Part shown: one piece after another, positions 42,448-51,600 of the stretch
Numbering within the stretch: position 1 is the first letter of the stretch
How the letters are laid out: the number at the start of each line of letters is the position of its first letter
Assembly: GCA_046294625.1 (NCBI GenBank)
Contig: JBKBKN010000003.1
Coordinates: forward strand, 1-64,000
Direction: 5' to 3'
Length of the DNA: 64,000 nt
Source: JBKBKN01 sp046294625
GTDB taxonomy: Bacteria; Bacteroidota; Bacteroidia; M30B66
Position numbers and translations under genes: made by a program
Notes under the pieces: model-generated
The model's input: the letters and a program-made list of their open reading frames with translations, nothing else
Databases searched by the model: none
Told to the model about the DNA's origin: nothing

Positions 42448-43343
42448 ACAGAATCGTTCTGACAGTTATCTCAGTTTTAATCACCTTTCAACTCGCCACT
42501 GCTCAAGAGCTGAGATGCAATGTGCAGGTGCTCTCTCCACAAATTCAGCTGAGTGATAAGCGTATTTTCACCACACTCGAAACCGCTATTCGGGAGTTTA
42601 TGAACAACACCCGCTGGACCACTGACAATTTTGAGCGCGATGAGCGCATTGAGTGCAATATGACCTTTAATATCACGGGCTACACCCAGCCCGATGATTT
42701 TAGAGGTACACTCACCGTACAATCTAGAAGACCAGTATTCAACACCAGTTATGGCTCCATGTTATTCAACCACATGGACAATGACATTCAATTCAAATAT
42801 TTGGAGTTTCAACCTTTAGAGTTCAACGAAAATGTGTTTGTTTCTAACCTTACTGCTATTCTAGGTTATTATGCCTATTTAGTTTTAGGCTTGGATTATG
42901 ACACCTTTTCATTGGAAGGTGGAAGCCCATTTTTCCAAAAGGCTCAACAGGTGGTGAATTCGGCGCAAGGCGCCTCTGAACGCGGCTGGAAGCCTACCGA
43001 AATGCCTCCCCGAAACCGCTACTGGTATATCGAAAATTTGCTCAACCCCATCTTTAAACCCATGCGAGAGTGCAATTACCGTTACCACAGATTGGGCTTA
43101 GATGTGATGTACAACAAAATAGATCAAGGAAGAGCCGCTGTACTGGAAGGCATGCAATTGCTGATGCAGGTGCACAAGGTGCGGCCGTCTTCGTTTAACA
43201 TGCAATTGTTTTTCAATGCTAAGGCAGATGAATTAGCCAATATGTTTTCTCAGGCTACACCCGAGCAGAAGACTAAAATCATGGAAATTCTGAATGAATT
43301 AGATCCCACTAATGGGAAAAAATATCAGAAAATCAACAAATAA
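42444..43343 (+). CDS. DUF4835 secreted protein
   Basis: A 299-residue exported protein (signal peptide ending LATAQ, with mature start ELRCNVQV). Conserved parts include LETAIREFMNNTRWTTDNFE near residue 45, ECNMTFNI and YAYLVLGLDYDTFSLEGGSP. This matches DUF4835, a Bacteroidota-only family that regularly follows coaBC and precedes recN. The location next to bamD suggests an envelope role, but none is established. Here recN does not follow; a convergent cytochrome gene begins 2 bp after the stop. Confidence 0.85.
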   Translation: MNRIVLTVISVLITFQLATAQELRCNVQVLSPQIQLSDKRIFTTLETAIREFMNNTRWTTDNFERDERIECNMTFNITGYTQPDDFRGTLTVQSRRPVFNTSYGSMLFNHMDNDIQFKYLEFQPLEFNENVFVSNLTAILGYYAYLVLGLDYDTFSLEGGSPFFQKAQQVVNSAQGASERGWKPTEMPPRNRYWYIENLLNPIFKPMRECNYRYHRLGLDVMYNKIDQGRAAVLEGMQLLMQVHKVRPSSFNMQLFFNAKADELANMFSQATPEQKTKIMEILNELDPTNGKKYQKINK

Positions 43344-43345
43344 TC

Positions 43346-45346
43346 CTACAAGGAAGTAAGCGCTAAATCAATCTTTAGATTTTTGGGGAAACGTTTTTTC
43401 ATGGAAACTAAAAGACTTTTCGCTTCATCGATTTGATTTAATTGTATAAAAACTCCGGCTTTGTTAAACAAGGCAATTTCATAATCGGGTTGAATGGAAA
43501 TGGCTTCATCAAGCAGTTTCAAGGCCTTTAAATAATTGCCTTTAAGCATGTGCACATAGCCTAAGTTAGCCTTGGCAGGAGCATAGCCCGGGTGTAGTCT
43601 GATGAGTCTTCTTAGCTCATTCTCAGCTGCAGCAATGCTGTTTTGCGCAATCAATGTAGCAGCATATTTATTGGCAAAATCGGGATAATAAGGTGAAATA
43701 TATCTTGCAAGCGCAAAAGCTGCTGTTGCCTTTTCCAAATTGCCTGTTTGCTGAAAAGCTTCACCAAAACGATAGGCCATCCAGGCATTTTTGTTCTCTA
43801 AGTCATTTTTATTGAAAAATAACATCTCACTCAGTATTGGAGCTAATTCAATGGATAATTTTTCGATGGCTGCAAAATCCTGACGCAGAAAATAATAATA
43901 CACATAATTGCGCAGCAACTCGGGGCGATTGGGCTGTCCTGCCATTTGCAAATAATACCAGGCGCTATCGAGCATAAAGCTTTTATCAGGGTCGAAGCGT
44001 TCGAATTGCTGCAAATAGGCTTTGGCTTTTAATAAGGGGGAAGGACTAGGGTTATTGATGGATGCCAGTCCTAGAAATCGGCTCTGTTTGGCATTTTCGG
44101 CATATTTCCCCGGATTTTTTCGGATGTAATGGTCATGAATCGTAACGTGCGGAATATCAATAGATCCTGACACAGGCATGTGACAGCTCACACAATCGCT
44201 TGATTTCGGTTCACCGTTGCTGCACAAGGGTTTATACGCTGCACTTCCATCATGGCAAGATTGACATACCGTATTAAAATAATTCCCTTCGAGCTTGCGC
44301 ACACTCACATGCGGGTTGTGACAAGTCACGCAGGTGAGCGCATTTTTGTAGGGGCGCAAAGCATTGGGCTCGGCATGCTTAGCCGATTCGGTGAAGCATT
44401 TGCTCAGTTTAAAACGATCGGCATGGGAAGCCATGATAAAAGCATCTTCGCCTTTTTCGTAACGCGGCAAAAACACCGACATCACTTCATGAAGGTGCAT
44501 GCCCGGCTTGAAGTCGTAAAAACTCTTCCCTTCTTCCAGCACTGCATTACCTTGCAAGTGGCAACGTTGACAAAGTTCAAACTGCAGGTTGACAGCTAAT
44601 TTACCTGGATTTACAATGCTGTTGTCCACATATTTCGAAGTATCTATGATGATACCTTTTTGTTTTTCTTCCACATGAATAGAGCCCGGGCCATGACAGC
44701 GCTCACAGTCTATGCCTTGCGGCACAGTGCGATAGCGATTTTCGGAGCCTTTCACAAAATCAGGATAGGCATTGTGGCACGACATACATTCTAAACCTAT
44801 CAAACGATTGAAACGAGTGTTAAACCCTTTTTCGAAACCGGGAGGCAAATCCCATTTTCCGTCCTGCGTGTAAAAAGTAATGGGTGCCTGATGCACAAAT
44901 CCATTGCGAATGGTCAAATGAGAATTGGTATGATGCCCCGAGCCAATGATGTAATTGATTAGCTCCCAACGGCGATGCACTGTGTCTTTACCTTCGAGCC
45001 GATACTCTAGCAACCAGAGCGAATCACCTACCCAGCGCAGGGAGTAATACAGATTCAACTCATGGTCATATACCGTATGTATGCGTGAAAAGTCTCCGGC
45101 TGATTTGGCTTTGGTGGCTGAGCCAAAAGATTGGCCCATACCGGTTTCTACATAAGTTTGATAAATATCGGCATGGCATTGGCGACAGGTTTGCATGCCC
45201 ACATAGTGCGCCGAATCGGATAGATTTCTAAAACCGGTGTTTGCAATGCTTCGCTCTGCGGTCTTGGTGCAATAGACCATAAGAAGAATCATCAGGAGTA
45301 AACCTGACAATACGAACATATTTTTGTGAAAGGTAAAAAATCTCAT
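43346..45346 (-). CDS. Seven-heme cytochrome c with TPR domain
   Basis: The protein has seven CXXCH heme sites (TCRQCH, ECMSCH, DCERCH, LCQRCH, TCVTCH, VCQSCH, DCVSCH) in residues about 45-390 and further histidines that may be distal ligands. A C-terminal half of at least four TPRs follows (NLEKATAAFALARYISPYY to the end). One N-terminal membrane segment (NMFVLSGLLLMILLMVYC) anchors or exports it. I start at the ATG at 45346; an upstream in-frame ATG at 45382 precedes a TATATTCG box. It resembles cytochrome c554/NrfA-type multiheme proteins by motif spacing, but the electron partner is unknown. It is transcribed alone, convergent with DUF4835. Confidence 0.88.
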   Translation of the reverse strand: MRFFTFHKNMFVLSGLLLMILLMVYCTKTAERSIANTGFRNLSDSAHYVGMQTCRQCHADIYQTYVETGMGQSFGSATKAKSAGDFSRIHTVYDHELNLYYSLRWVGDSLWLLEYRLEGKDTVHRRWELINYIIGSGHHTNSHLTIRNGFVHQAPITFYTQDGKWDLPPGFEKGFNTRFNRLIGLECMSCHNAYPDFVKGSENRYRTVPQGIDCERCHGPGSIHVEEKQKGIIIDTSKYVDNSIVNPGKLAVNLQFELCQRCHLQGNAVLEEGKSFYDFKPGMHLHEVMSVFLPRYEKGEDAFIMASHADRFKLSKCFTESAKHAEPNALRPYKNALTCVTCHNPHVSVRKLEGNYFNTVCQSCHDGSAAYKPLCSNGEPKSSDCVSCHMPVSGSIDIPHVTIHDHYIRKNPGKYAENAKQSRFLGLASINNPSPSPLLKAKAYLQQFERFDPDKSFMLDSAWYYLQMAGQPNRPELLRNYVYYYFLRQDFAAIEKLSIELAPILSEMLFFNKNDLENKNAWMAYRFGEAFQQTGNLEKATAAFALARYISPYYPDFANKYAATLIAQNSIAAAENELRRLIRLHPGYAPAKANLGYVHMLKGNYLKALKLLDEAISIQPDYEIALFNKAGVFIQLNQIDEAKSLLVSMKKRFPKNLKIDLALTSL

Positions 45347-45362
45347 CCGCACAATCGACCGA

Positions 45363-45370
45363 CGAATATA
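45363..45370 (-). promoter_or_regulatory. Candidate -7 box of cytochrome c gene
   Basis: TATATTCG on the minus strand, 17 nt before the ATG at 45346. No -33 element is seen at the usual distance. If real, it rules out the upstream ATG at 45382. Confidence 0.3.
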
Positions 45371-45977
45371 CAACGCTTGCATTTAGCTTCTTGTTTTATT
45401 GTGCGGAAAAAGCCGAAAAACAATTTCAAGGACTATTCCATGTGGTGACTTCTCATCTCAGCAGGCAAAAGCACTTGAAATGCAATTATTTCCTAGGAAA
45501 CTGCTAGTATAATTCCAAATTACGTATATAAAAATGCGTAATCGACAAAGTGTTAGTAATCCATTGCAAAGGATTAGAATTTTAATATGCACCAGATCGG
45601 GGTTACCCCAACTAAATCAAAATAGTTCGATTCATACTTCACCACCTATTGATTAATTTGGAATAAACTTGATTGGAAAAAAAGATTGGATTGAGCTATG
45701 CGCCGTATGCATGCGAGAACCACTCTACTATTGATGCAAAAATATCGGATAGTATGTGAGATGTAAAGGTTTCGGTTTTAAAAATTGTCAGCATTTACTC
45801 ATCCAAAAACACAATCTATACATCTCCTTGCAAGACAAAATGACCAATAAGCGCCTTAATACACCAAGCATTTTCATTTTTAATGTTTGAAAATCGAACA
45901 ATTATACTCCATCCAAAAGATTTAACATAAATGCTGCATTGGTAGTAAATAATTTTACTTAATTTTGAAAATCACAA

Positions 45978-46005
45978 TTGCTCAGCCTGCATCCGTTTAG
46001 TTTTG
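45978..46005 (+). promoter_or_regulatory. Promoter of the poly-G secreted-protein locus
   Basis: TTG at 45978-45980 is followed after 17 nt by TAGTTTTG at 45998-46005, a consensus -7 box. The transcript should start near 46012, 50 nt before the short upstream ORF and about 218 nt before the ATG within the G tract. Confidence 0.5.
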
Positions 46006-46062
46006 CAAAGTAATTATCGTGTTCGCACTTGTGATTCCATAAAAATTTAAAATCCAATTAAT

Positions 46063-46245
46063 ATGAACACATTAATTACCATTGAAATCCATGATAGCGA
46101 TAGCTTATTATGTAAAACTGATTTATTAGATAGAATCAATATATCTAAAACAATCAAAAAATATTTATCTCAATCTAAAAATAAAATATGTAAGCGTGAA
46201 AAACATCTTACAATTGAAAAAAAATCAATATGGGGGGGGGAGTAA
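46063..46245 (+). CDS. Short upstream ORF ending in the G tract
   Basis: Sixty codons, Lys/Ile-rich, beginning MNTLITIEIHDSD and ending KKSIWGGE. It has no recognised domain. It starts 50 nt after a consensus promoter, reads into the run of nine G at 46232-46240 and stops just beyond it. If the tract had ten or seven G, this frame would join the frame of the 1295-residue secreted protein. It may therefore be the true 5' end of that gene in another phase, a leader peptide, or chance. Confidence 0.3.
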   Translation: MNTLITIEIHDSDSLLCKTDLLDRINISKTIKKYLSQSKNKICKREKHLTIEKKSIWGGE

Positions 46246-49200
46246 GTAACTGTATTTCAATTATTTATATTTTATCTGTTGTCGTTTGCTCTTTTGCCAA
46301 TAATTTAAGTGCGCAACCATTTCCGCTTACTCAAGATCAGCACCAAGTTTACGTATTAGATGCAGAAAATGGAACAAATCCTTTAAATATTTATTGTGTA
46401 AATCAACCTATATCCTTTGCATTTACTTTCTACGATCCATCGAGATATGCATCAAGTGCCCCTCAATTAGGAAATACCCGAAGAATTCGTTGGTTCATTT
46501 CAGGTCCCAATGGAACAATTCCTATTGCAGAACCAGGCTTTAATTCTCAATACCCACTGATTTACTCCTTTCCAACCCCGGGAGAATATGTTGTAAATTT
46601 TGGCGAAGATATTTATGATGCTGCAAATCAAACCTGGACAATTGCGACCGAACCTTTTTATCTTGGAACAACAGTAACTATCTCTCCCGAATATCCTGCA
46701 TTTGAAATAAGTTCTTCTAATCTTACACCATGCTTTGGGGAGACAATTGACATACAAAGCAATTTTATTCCGCAACAAGGCATTCAACCATCTTCAATCT
46801 GTTGGTCTTACAATGCTGCCATTCCAATAAATAATTGGCCGACGTCAACTGCATGCACAGGTATCTTTAATAATCAGCCATTAAGCTTAAATGGATTAGT
46901 TCTAACTGACATGATCCCTTATACCATTAACGTTAATTTATTTAATGGCTGCACAGCATCCAAAACAATAACCATAAGCCCGGTTGAGCCTGAGTTTGAG
47001 ATTAAGCCCACCTATTTGTGCAACTTTCAGGTGCAATATCAGGCAAATATTCTCAATTGTGGGGAAGTAGAATATGAATATCAATGGACCTTCCCGGGTG
47101 GAACACCTTCCACATCCAACTTGCCTAATCCGGTGGTAAGCTATCCTAACGGGAATCAGCGCATGGCCTTGCTGAGCATTGTCGATCCCCTGTTTTCAAA
47201 TGTTTTTGGCCCATCAAGTGTGATGGTATGGCCGGTATTTAGTGCCCCCGACTATACAGCCCCTTCGCTTGCCATTAACGGAGTGTTCGCACCCGAACTA
47301 GCACTCGAATGCAGCGCCAACAACCTGTTCAGCATTAGTAATGCAGCAGATTATCCGGGATACACCTTTTCTTTGAGTGCCATTGAAAATGGAACTTTCA
47401 TTGCCGGTGGTGGCACATCATGGGTGGTGCAATGGGATCAAAACCCAAATACCATAAGCAGTTTTGTAATCACCGCCACTTCGCCCGAAGGATGCGTGAG
47501 CACACATAGCTTTGAATTTCAGCCTTGCTGCACAGGCCCCAACTCCCTCACATTGAATGGCGGAAATATCTCAGACTGGCTGCTGGCAAACAATTTCAAT
47601 AATGGAATCGTGAACTTGAACAATACCATCTTGTTTATCAATGGCACAGTAACGGTAAACACAAACACTACATTTCTCGCTTGCCAGAATATTCTGCTTG
47701 GCACCAATGCCATACTTCAATTGCAAAACGGCATCACACTCAATATTCAGCAATCTAACCTCAGGGCATGTGGAAACAATCTATGGGATGGCATTTATGT
47801 AAGTGGTATCACACAACAAATTAATGTAAGCAATTCCAGCTTCAGCGATGCCAAATGTGCCATCAGAATCGAAAAGAATGCTTTGTTTGATATCAGCAAT
47901 TCTAATTTCTACAACAACTGGGTAGGCATAGGTTTCATCACCATGACCCAACAAAACAGCCTGATAAGAAAATGTCTCTTTAAAAGTACAGATGTGATGA
48001 AGCGGGCGCTTGGCACCAATGATTTATTGTTTTCAATACCCTATCAGGCACATTTTAGCAGCCGACACAAAGGAACAGGAATTTACCTGCTTCAATGCAG
48101 ATTATTTACTATAGGTGATGATAGCAATATTCAAATGAGAAACGAATTTAATGATCTTAATTATGGTTTGTATGCAAATAGTTCGAGTATTATCTGCTAC
48201 AACAATAAGTTCATCAACATGAACACGAATTTTGCACATGGTACACTTCCATTTATTAGTCAGGTTTATTTTGGCACAGCGATTTATGCACGTGCACAAG
48301 ATAACTCACCGAGATTTATTCAAATTGGTGATCTGGGTAACAACCAAGGCAACGAGTTGACCAATTGTGCAGTTGGATTATATGCGTTGCAGTCAGTAAG
48401 GGGTAATGTGGTGAACAATGTTTTTTCATCTAACAGTTTAAGAGGAATTTGGTGGACCTTAAGCAGAAAATCAAATAATAACATCACAAACAATATTTTG
48501 AATGCACAAGGTGGCGCAGGAATTGAGCTTAACAATAATCCGGGAACACAATTCAATGTTGCTGAAAATAAAATCACCTGCACACAAAACGCTTCCATGT
48601 TTGTTCAGACTGTAGGCATAGCTGTTGATGCTACAGCAGCTAATGCATTGGACCAACAATATACGATTTACCGTAATGAGATCAATAATGCCACTATAGG
48701 AATAAGAGTTTTTAACTGCCTATGGCCAAAAATAGTTGAAAATAATGTAAGTTGCTATCCCGCCACACTTGTTCCGCAGAATCAAAATAATTTTGAGATT
48801 GCCGGCATTCAGGTAGGAGCTAGCCGACAGCCGGCTATTATGGATAATCTTGTGAAAGGAAATGATGCATTAAATCATCGTGTGAAAGGAATTGATGTGC
48901 AACATTGTCGCGCGCCTTTTCTGAGTTGCGACACAGTGGTGAACAGCGGTTGGGCCTATGCATTCATGGGTGCCAATACCAATGCCTTCATTACCAGATG
49001 CAGTGCTGCAAATAGTGCAGTGGGCTATGCCTATTACAACGGAGGCTTCACAGGGCCGCAAGGTGCTCCGGGAATGGTGAATGGCAACAAATGGTGGAAC
49101 ATAAGCCAGGCACATACCCTTGCCACCTTTCTTGCGGGTGGACCTCCCACCAACGGCACGCTCAGCCCTTGGTATTTGCCTTTGCTAAACCCCAATATTT

Positions 49201-50117
49201 CAGAGAACCCTAATCCCGTTATGGTCAATGCAGCTCCTCCATTTAGTGCCCCTATTTCTAACTTTCAAAACGCTTTCTACACACACTTTAACCAGCCTTG
49301 TCAGGAAATAGCATACCCTGCATTTAGAGAACAACAAGAAAAAGATTGGTTGAAAAAAGTAGCTGATGACATGCCTTTCATACTTCAACAAGATGAAGAT
49401 ACGCGCTATTGGATGGAAGAACAGGCTTTTGATTGCCTGAAACTGAAGCCCGAACTCATGGAAGATGAGCCGGAGTTAATCGCCTTTTATCAGGAGAAAG
49501 AAAACGGCAACAGCGGCAAGTTTCAAGCCATTGCCGATAGCATTAGCCTGAAAGGCATTTTGAACGAAGATGAAAAGGATGCATTAGAAAACCTTCGCAG
49601 CAGTATTTTGCCCGAAAGATTGCAGGAAGCCAATCTGAAAACGGTGATGGAAATTTACCTTCGCACCTACGCCAAAGGCCAGGACAGCCTGCATGCCGAA
49701 GATGAGAGCGTCTTGCATCAACTTGCTGCTACGTGCTATTTTCAGGGCGGGCAAGCGGTGCTTATCGCCCGCAGCATGCTCAATTCCAGACCGCATCAGC
49801 TGCCGGTGCAATATGCTGACAGCTGTCAGTCCTTGTATGGCTTGCAGCGGCAAGGTATTATACAAGAAGCAGAAAGCAATAAGTCAATTCACATCTTTCC
49901 TTCGCTGTTAGAGAAAGGGCAATCGCTGCAAGTAACAAATGCAGAAGGGGCATGGCTGCGCATCAGCGACCTCACCGGGAAAATGTTGCTGGAAAGGCGC
50001 GTGGCTCAGGAACACGAATCTGTTTCGCTTAATGCCCAAATTACAAGCGGCTTGTATATTGTTCAGGTTTTTGATACATTTGGAAAAACACATTCTCAAA
50101 AAATTATCGTGCAATGA
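46230..50117 (+). CDS. Large T9SS-secreted right-handed beta-helix protein
   Basis: As read, the protein begins MGGGVSNCISIIYIL, where the ATG and first glycines lie in a G9 tract. A signal-like hydrophobic stretch ends FANNLSAQ but lacks the usual basic start. Residues about 30-430 are beta-rich, with a PKD-like YQWTFPGGTPSTSN. Residues about 440-1010 are a right-handed parallel beta-helix with Asn-rich NNI/NNV rungs (NosD/pectate-lyase type). Residues about 1030-1200 are helical and acidic. The last 75 form a type A sorting domain (MLLERRV to GLYIVQVFD then KIIVQ). It is probably a surface adhesin or polysaccharide-binding protein. It overlaps the next gene by 4 bp. Confidence 0.82.
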   Translation: MGGGVSNCISIIYILSVVVCSFANNLSAQPFPLTQDQHQVYVLDAENGTNPLNIYCVNQPISFAFTFYDPSRYASSAPQLGNTRRIRWFISGPNGTIPIAEPGFNSQYPLIYSFPTPGEYVVNFGEDIYDAANQTWTIATEPFYLGTTVTISPEYPAFEISSSNLTPCFGETIDIQSNFIPQQGIQPSSICWSYNAAIPINNWPTSTACTGIFNNQPLSLNGLVLTDMIPYTINVNLFNGCTASKTITISPVEPEFEIKPTYLCNFQVQYQANILNCGEVEYEYQWTFPGGTPSTSNLPNPVVSYPNGNQRMALLSIVDPLFSNVFGPSSVMVWPVFSAPDYTAPSLAINGVFAPELALECSANNLFSISNAADYPGYTFSLSAIENGTFIAGGGTSWVVQWDQNPNTISSFVITATSPEGCVSTHSFEFQPCCTGPNSLTLNGGNISDWLLANNFNNGIVNLNNTILFINGTVTVNTNTTFLACQNILLGTNAILQLQNGITLNIQQSNLRACGNNLWDGIYVSGITQQINVSNSSFSDAKCAIRIEKNALFDISNSNFYNNWVGIGFITMTQQNSLIRKCLFKSTDVMKRALGTNDLLFSIPYQAHFSSRHKGTGIYLLQCRLFTIGDDSNIQMRNEFNDLNYGLYANSSSIICYNNKFINMNTNFAHGTLPFISQVYFGTAIYARAQDNSPRFIQIGDLGNNQGNELTNCAVGLYALQSVRGNVVNNVFSSNSLRGIWWTLSRKSNNNITNNILNAQGGAGIELNNNPGTQFNVAENKITCTQNASMFVQTVGIAVDATAANALDQQYTIYRNEINNATIGIRVFNCLWPKIVENNVSCYPATLVPQNQNNFEIAGIQVGASRQPAIMDNLVKGNDALNHRVKGIDVQHCRAPFLSCDTVVNSGWAYAFMGANTNAFITRCSAANSAVGYAYYNGGFTGPQGAPGMVNGNKWWNISQAHTLATFLAGGPPTNGTLSPWYLPLLNPNISENPNPVMVNAAPPFSAPISNFQNAFYTHFNQPCQEIAYPAFREQQEKDWLKKVADDMPFILQQDEDTRYWMEEQAFDCLKLKPELMEDEPELIAFYQEKENGNSGKFQAIADSISLKGILNEDEKDALENLRSSILPERLQEANLKTVMEIYLRTYAKGQDSLHAEDESVLHQLAATCYFQGGQAVLIARSMLNSRPHQLPVQYADSCQSLYGLQRQGIIQEAESNKSIHIFPSLLEKGQSLQVTNAEGAWLRISDLTGKMLLERRVAQEHESVSLNAQITSGLYIVQVFDTFGKTHSQKIIVQ

Positions 50118-51397
50118 CAAGGCTGAGCTTTGCCATCATTTTATGCTTGTTCACCTGCCGGGCTGCTATGGCTCAGCAGGTGGCTATGCGTATTTTCAAT
50201 GGAAGCTTTGAAGATTTCCAAGCCAATAACGGATTTGGTGCCAATGGATTGATGTTATATCATCCACCTTTTCAAGACACTCTATATCATTGGTTCGGGA
50301 AGGGTTATACTATTATTGTTCAAGACGGATATTGCTTAAATAATGGAATAAATAGTGATACCCCCGATACAAGCATAAAACCAATAGCAGGAGACTACTA
50401 TTTAATGTTGGTATCTGGTCTTAATTATAACTTTATCAATCATCCATTAAGTTACACCATAGGTGGTATAGGCCAAAAACCTAAATGCGGTTTCAAAGCA
50501 GGGGTAAAATATCAGCTTTCTTTTTACGCTACCTACGATACAATCAGAGATTGGGAATATATCGAAAATGACGAATGTAAAATACTTCAGGATAGTAGAT
50601 GGGATAAACCTTCACTAAGTGTCTGGCTTGGAGATGCAAGTGTTGGTTTTAACTTCTATAACTGGTATAACAATCCCGGAAATAATTATCAACCCATACT
50701 CAGTGAATATGAATGTCAATATGTTGAGTGGGAAAAGATAAGCATCACCTTTACACCTGAGCGGGATTTTGACTATATTTATTTTCACAATATTACATCA
50801 GATGTAATCCCTTTTGAATATACCGGAATCATGAGAACAATAGGGAACATTATTCTCGATGCCGTCAGCGACATTTATTATGCTGAGCCTACTTTTTTGC
50901 TGCCACCTAATGATACGATTCTCAAAGGGGAGTGTTATCAGGTGGAGCCTTACAATATACACCCACATCCGGCCAATCACAGCTGGTATGTGCTCGGCAG
51001 TGATAGCCTGATTTTTCAGGGGGCATCGCCGGAGCTTTGTCCTGAGCAAACCACCACCTATGTGGTGATCAGCAACGATGCTTGCGGTTGGGCCGAGAGC
51101 GATACCATCACCATCTTCGTTAACCAAAAACAAATAGTGCCGCCAAGGCCGCAAAGCAGCTTCAGCCTCTACCCCAATCCCGCCCTGCAAGGGCAGCAAA
51201 TCAACCTCAGCAGCAGTCATCAGGGTAGTATCAGGCTTTTTGATGCGGCCGGCCGTCTCGTTGGAGAATATGCCGTGCAGCCCGGCGACCAAAGCATTGC
51301 TGTTAACTTCGCCGAAGGGGTCTATTTCTATCAGGCACGCCTGAGCGATGAATCCGTGAAACGCGGGAAATATTTAATTGTGAAGAATTTAAAATAA
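50114..51397 (+). CDS. T9SS-secreted beta-sandwich protein
   Basis: The 427-residue protein has a signal peptide (FAIILCLFTCRAAMAQ). Residues about 25-270 begin NGSFEDFQANNGFGANG and read like the carbohydrate-binding-like modules found in Bacteroidota secreted proteins (SLSVWLGDASV, ECQYVEWEKISITFTPERD). A short Ig-like segment (about 270-345) ends TIFVNQKQ. The rest is a T9SS type A sorting domain (SFSLYPNPALQGQQINLSSS then GVYFYQARLSD). It starts in the stop codon of the larger protein before it (ATGA), so the two are made together. Base composition changes sharply within the gene: the first part is AT-rich and the sorting region GC-rich. Confidence 0.85.
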   Translation: MTRLSFAIILCLFTCRAAMAQQVAMRIFNGSFEDFQANNGFGANGLMLYHPPFQDTLYHWFGKGYTIIVQDGYCLNNGINSDTPDTSIKPIAGDYYLMLVSGLNYNFINHPLSYTIGGIGQKPKCGFKAGVKYQLSFYATYDTIRDWEYIENDECKILQDSRWDKPSLSVWLGDASVGFNFYNWYNNPGNNYQPILSEYECQYVEWEKISITFTPERDFDYIYFHNITSDVIPFEYTGIMRTIGNIILDAVSDIYYAEPTFLLPPNDTILKGECYQVEPYNIHPHPANHSWYVLGSDSLIFQGASPELCPEQTTTYVVISNDACGWAESDTITIFVNQKQIVPPRPQSSFSLYPNPALQGQQINLSSSHQGSIRLFDAAGRLVGEYAVQPGDQSIAVNFAEGVYFYQARLSDESVKRGKYLIVKNLK

Positions 51398-51600
51398 CAA
51401 TCACAAATAAGGTGTATTTGAATTTGAAGGTATTTCCAATCACCGAACTACAATTAAACATTACCTTTAAACTCGTATTCGCCGTGATAAGGCTAGGATT
51501 TTATGCATTTCCAAAAATTCCATGAACTTTTTCATGACTCCAATGGGCTAATGCCAATAAACAGGACTTCTGAAAAAATATTCTTGCGTATCTTTCCCCC

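Larger units (their letters stand above)
45347..46062. other. Large AT-rich intergenic region
   Basis: A 716-nt gap between the cytochrome gene and the large secreted-protein locus. It contains a leftward TATATTCG box at 45363-45370, a short inverted repeat ATTACG/CGTAAT at 45519-45542, a GGGGT/ACCCC palindrome at 45599-45609 and a rightward promoter at 45978-46005. I see no supported gene; a 22-codon ORF at 45698 is too short to call. Confidence 0.5.

Noticed and set aside
45698..45766. 22-codon ORF in the large intergenic region
   Set aside because: Too short, no ribosome site, no conservation evidence; treated as chance.
50798..51292. 164-codon minus-strand frame within the second T9SS protein gene
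   Set aside because: The plus strand encodes a clear sorting domain there; the antisense frame is open because of local GC-rich codon use.
46230..51397. Whole T9SS pair as a recent genomic island
   Set aside because: No integrase, tRNA junction, direct repeats or transposase flank it; the composition shift lies inside the genes, not at their borders.
51589..51596. TATCTTTC as promoter of the AddB-like gene
   Set aside because: Its predicted transcript start would fall at or after the ATG at 51601, and no -33 element matches.
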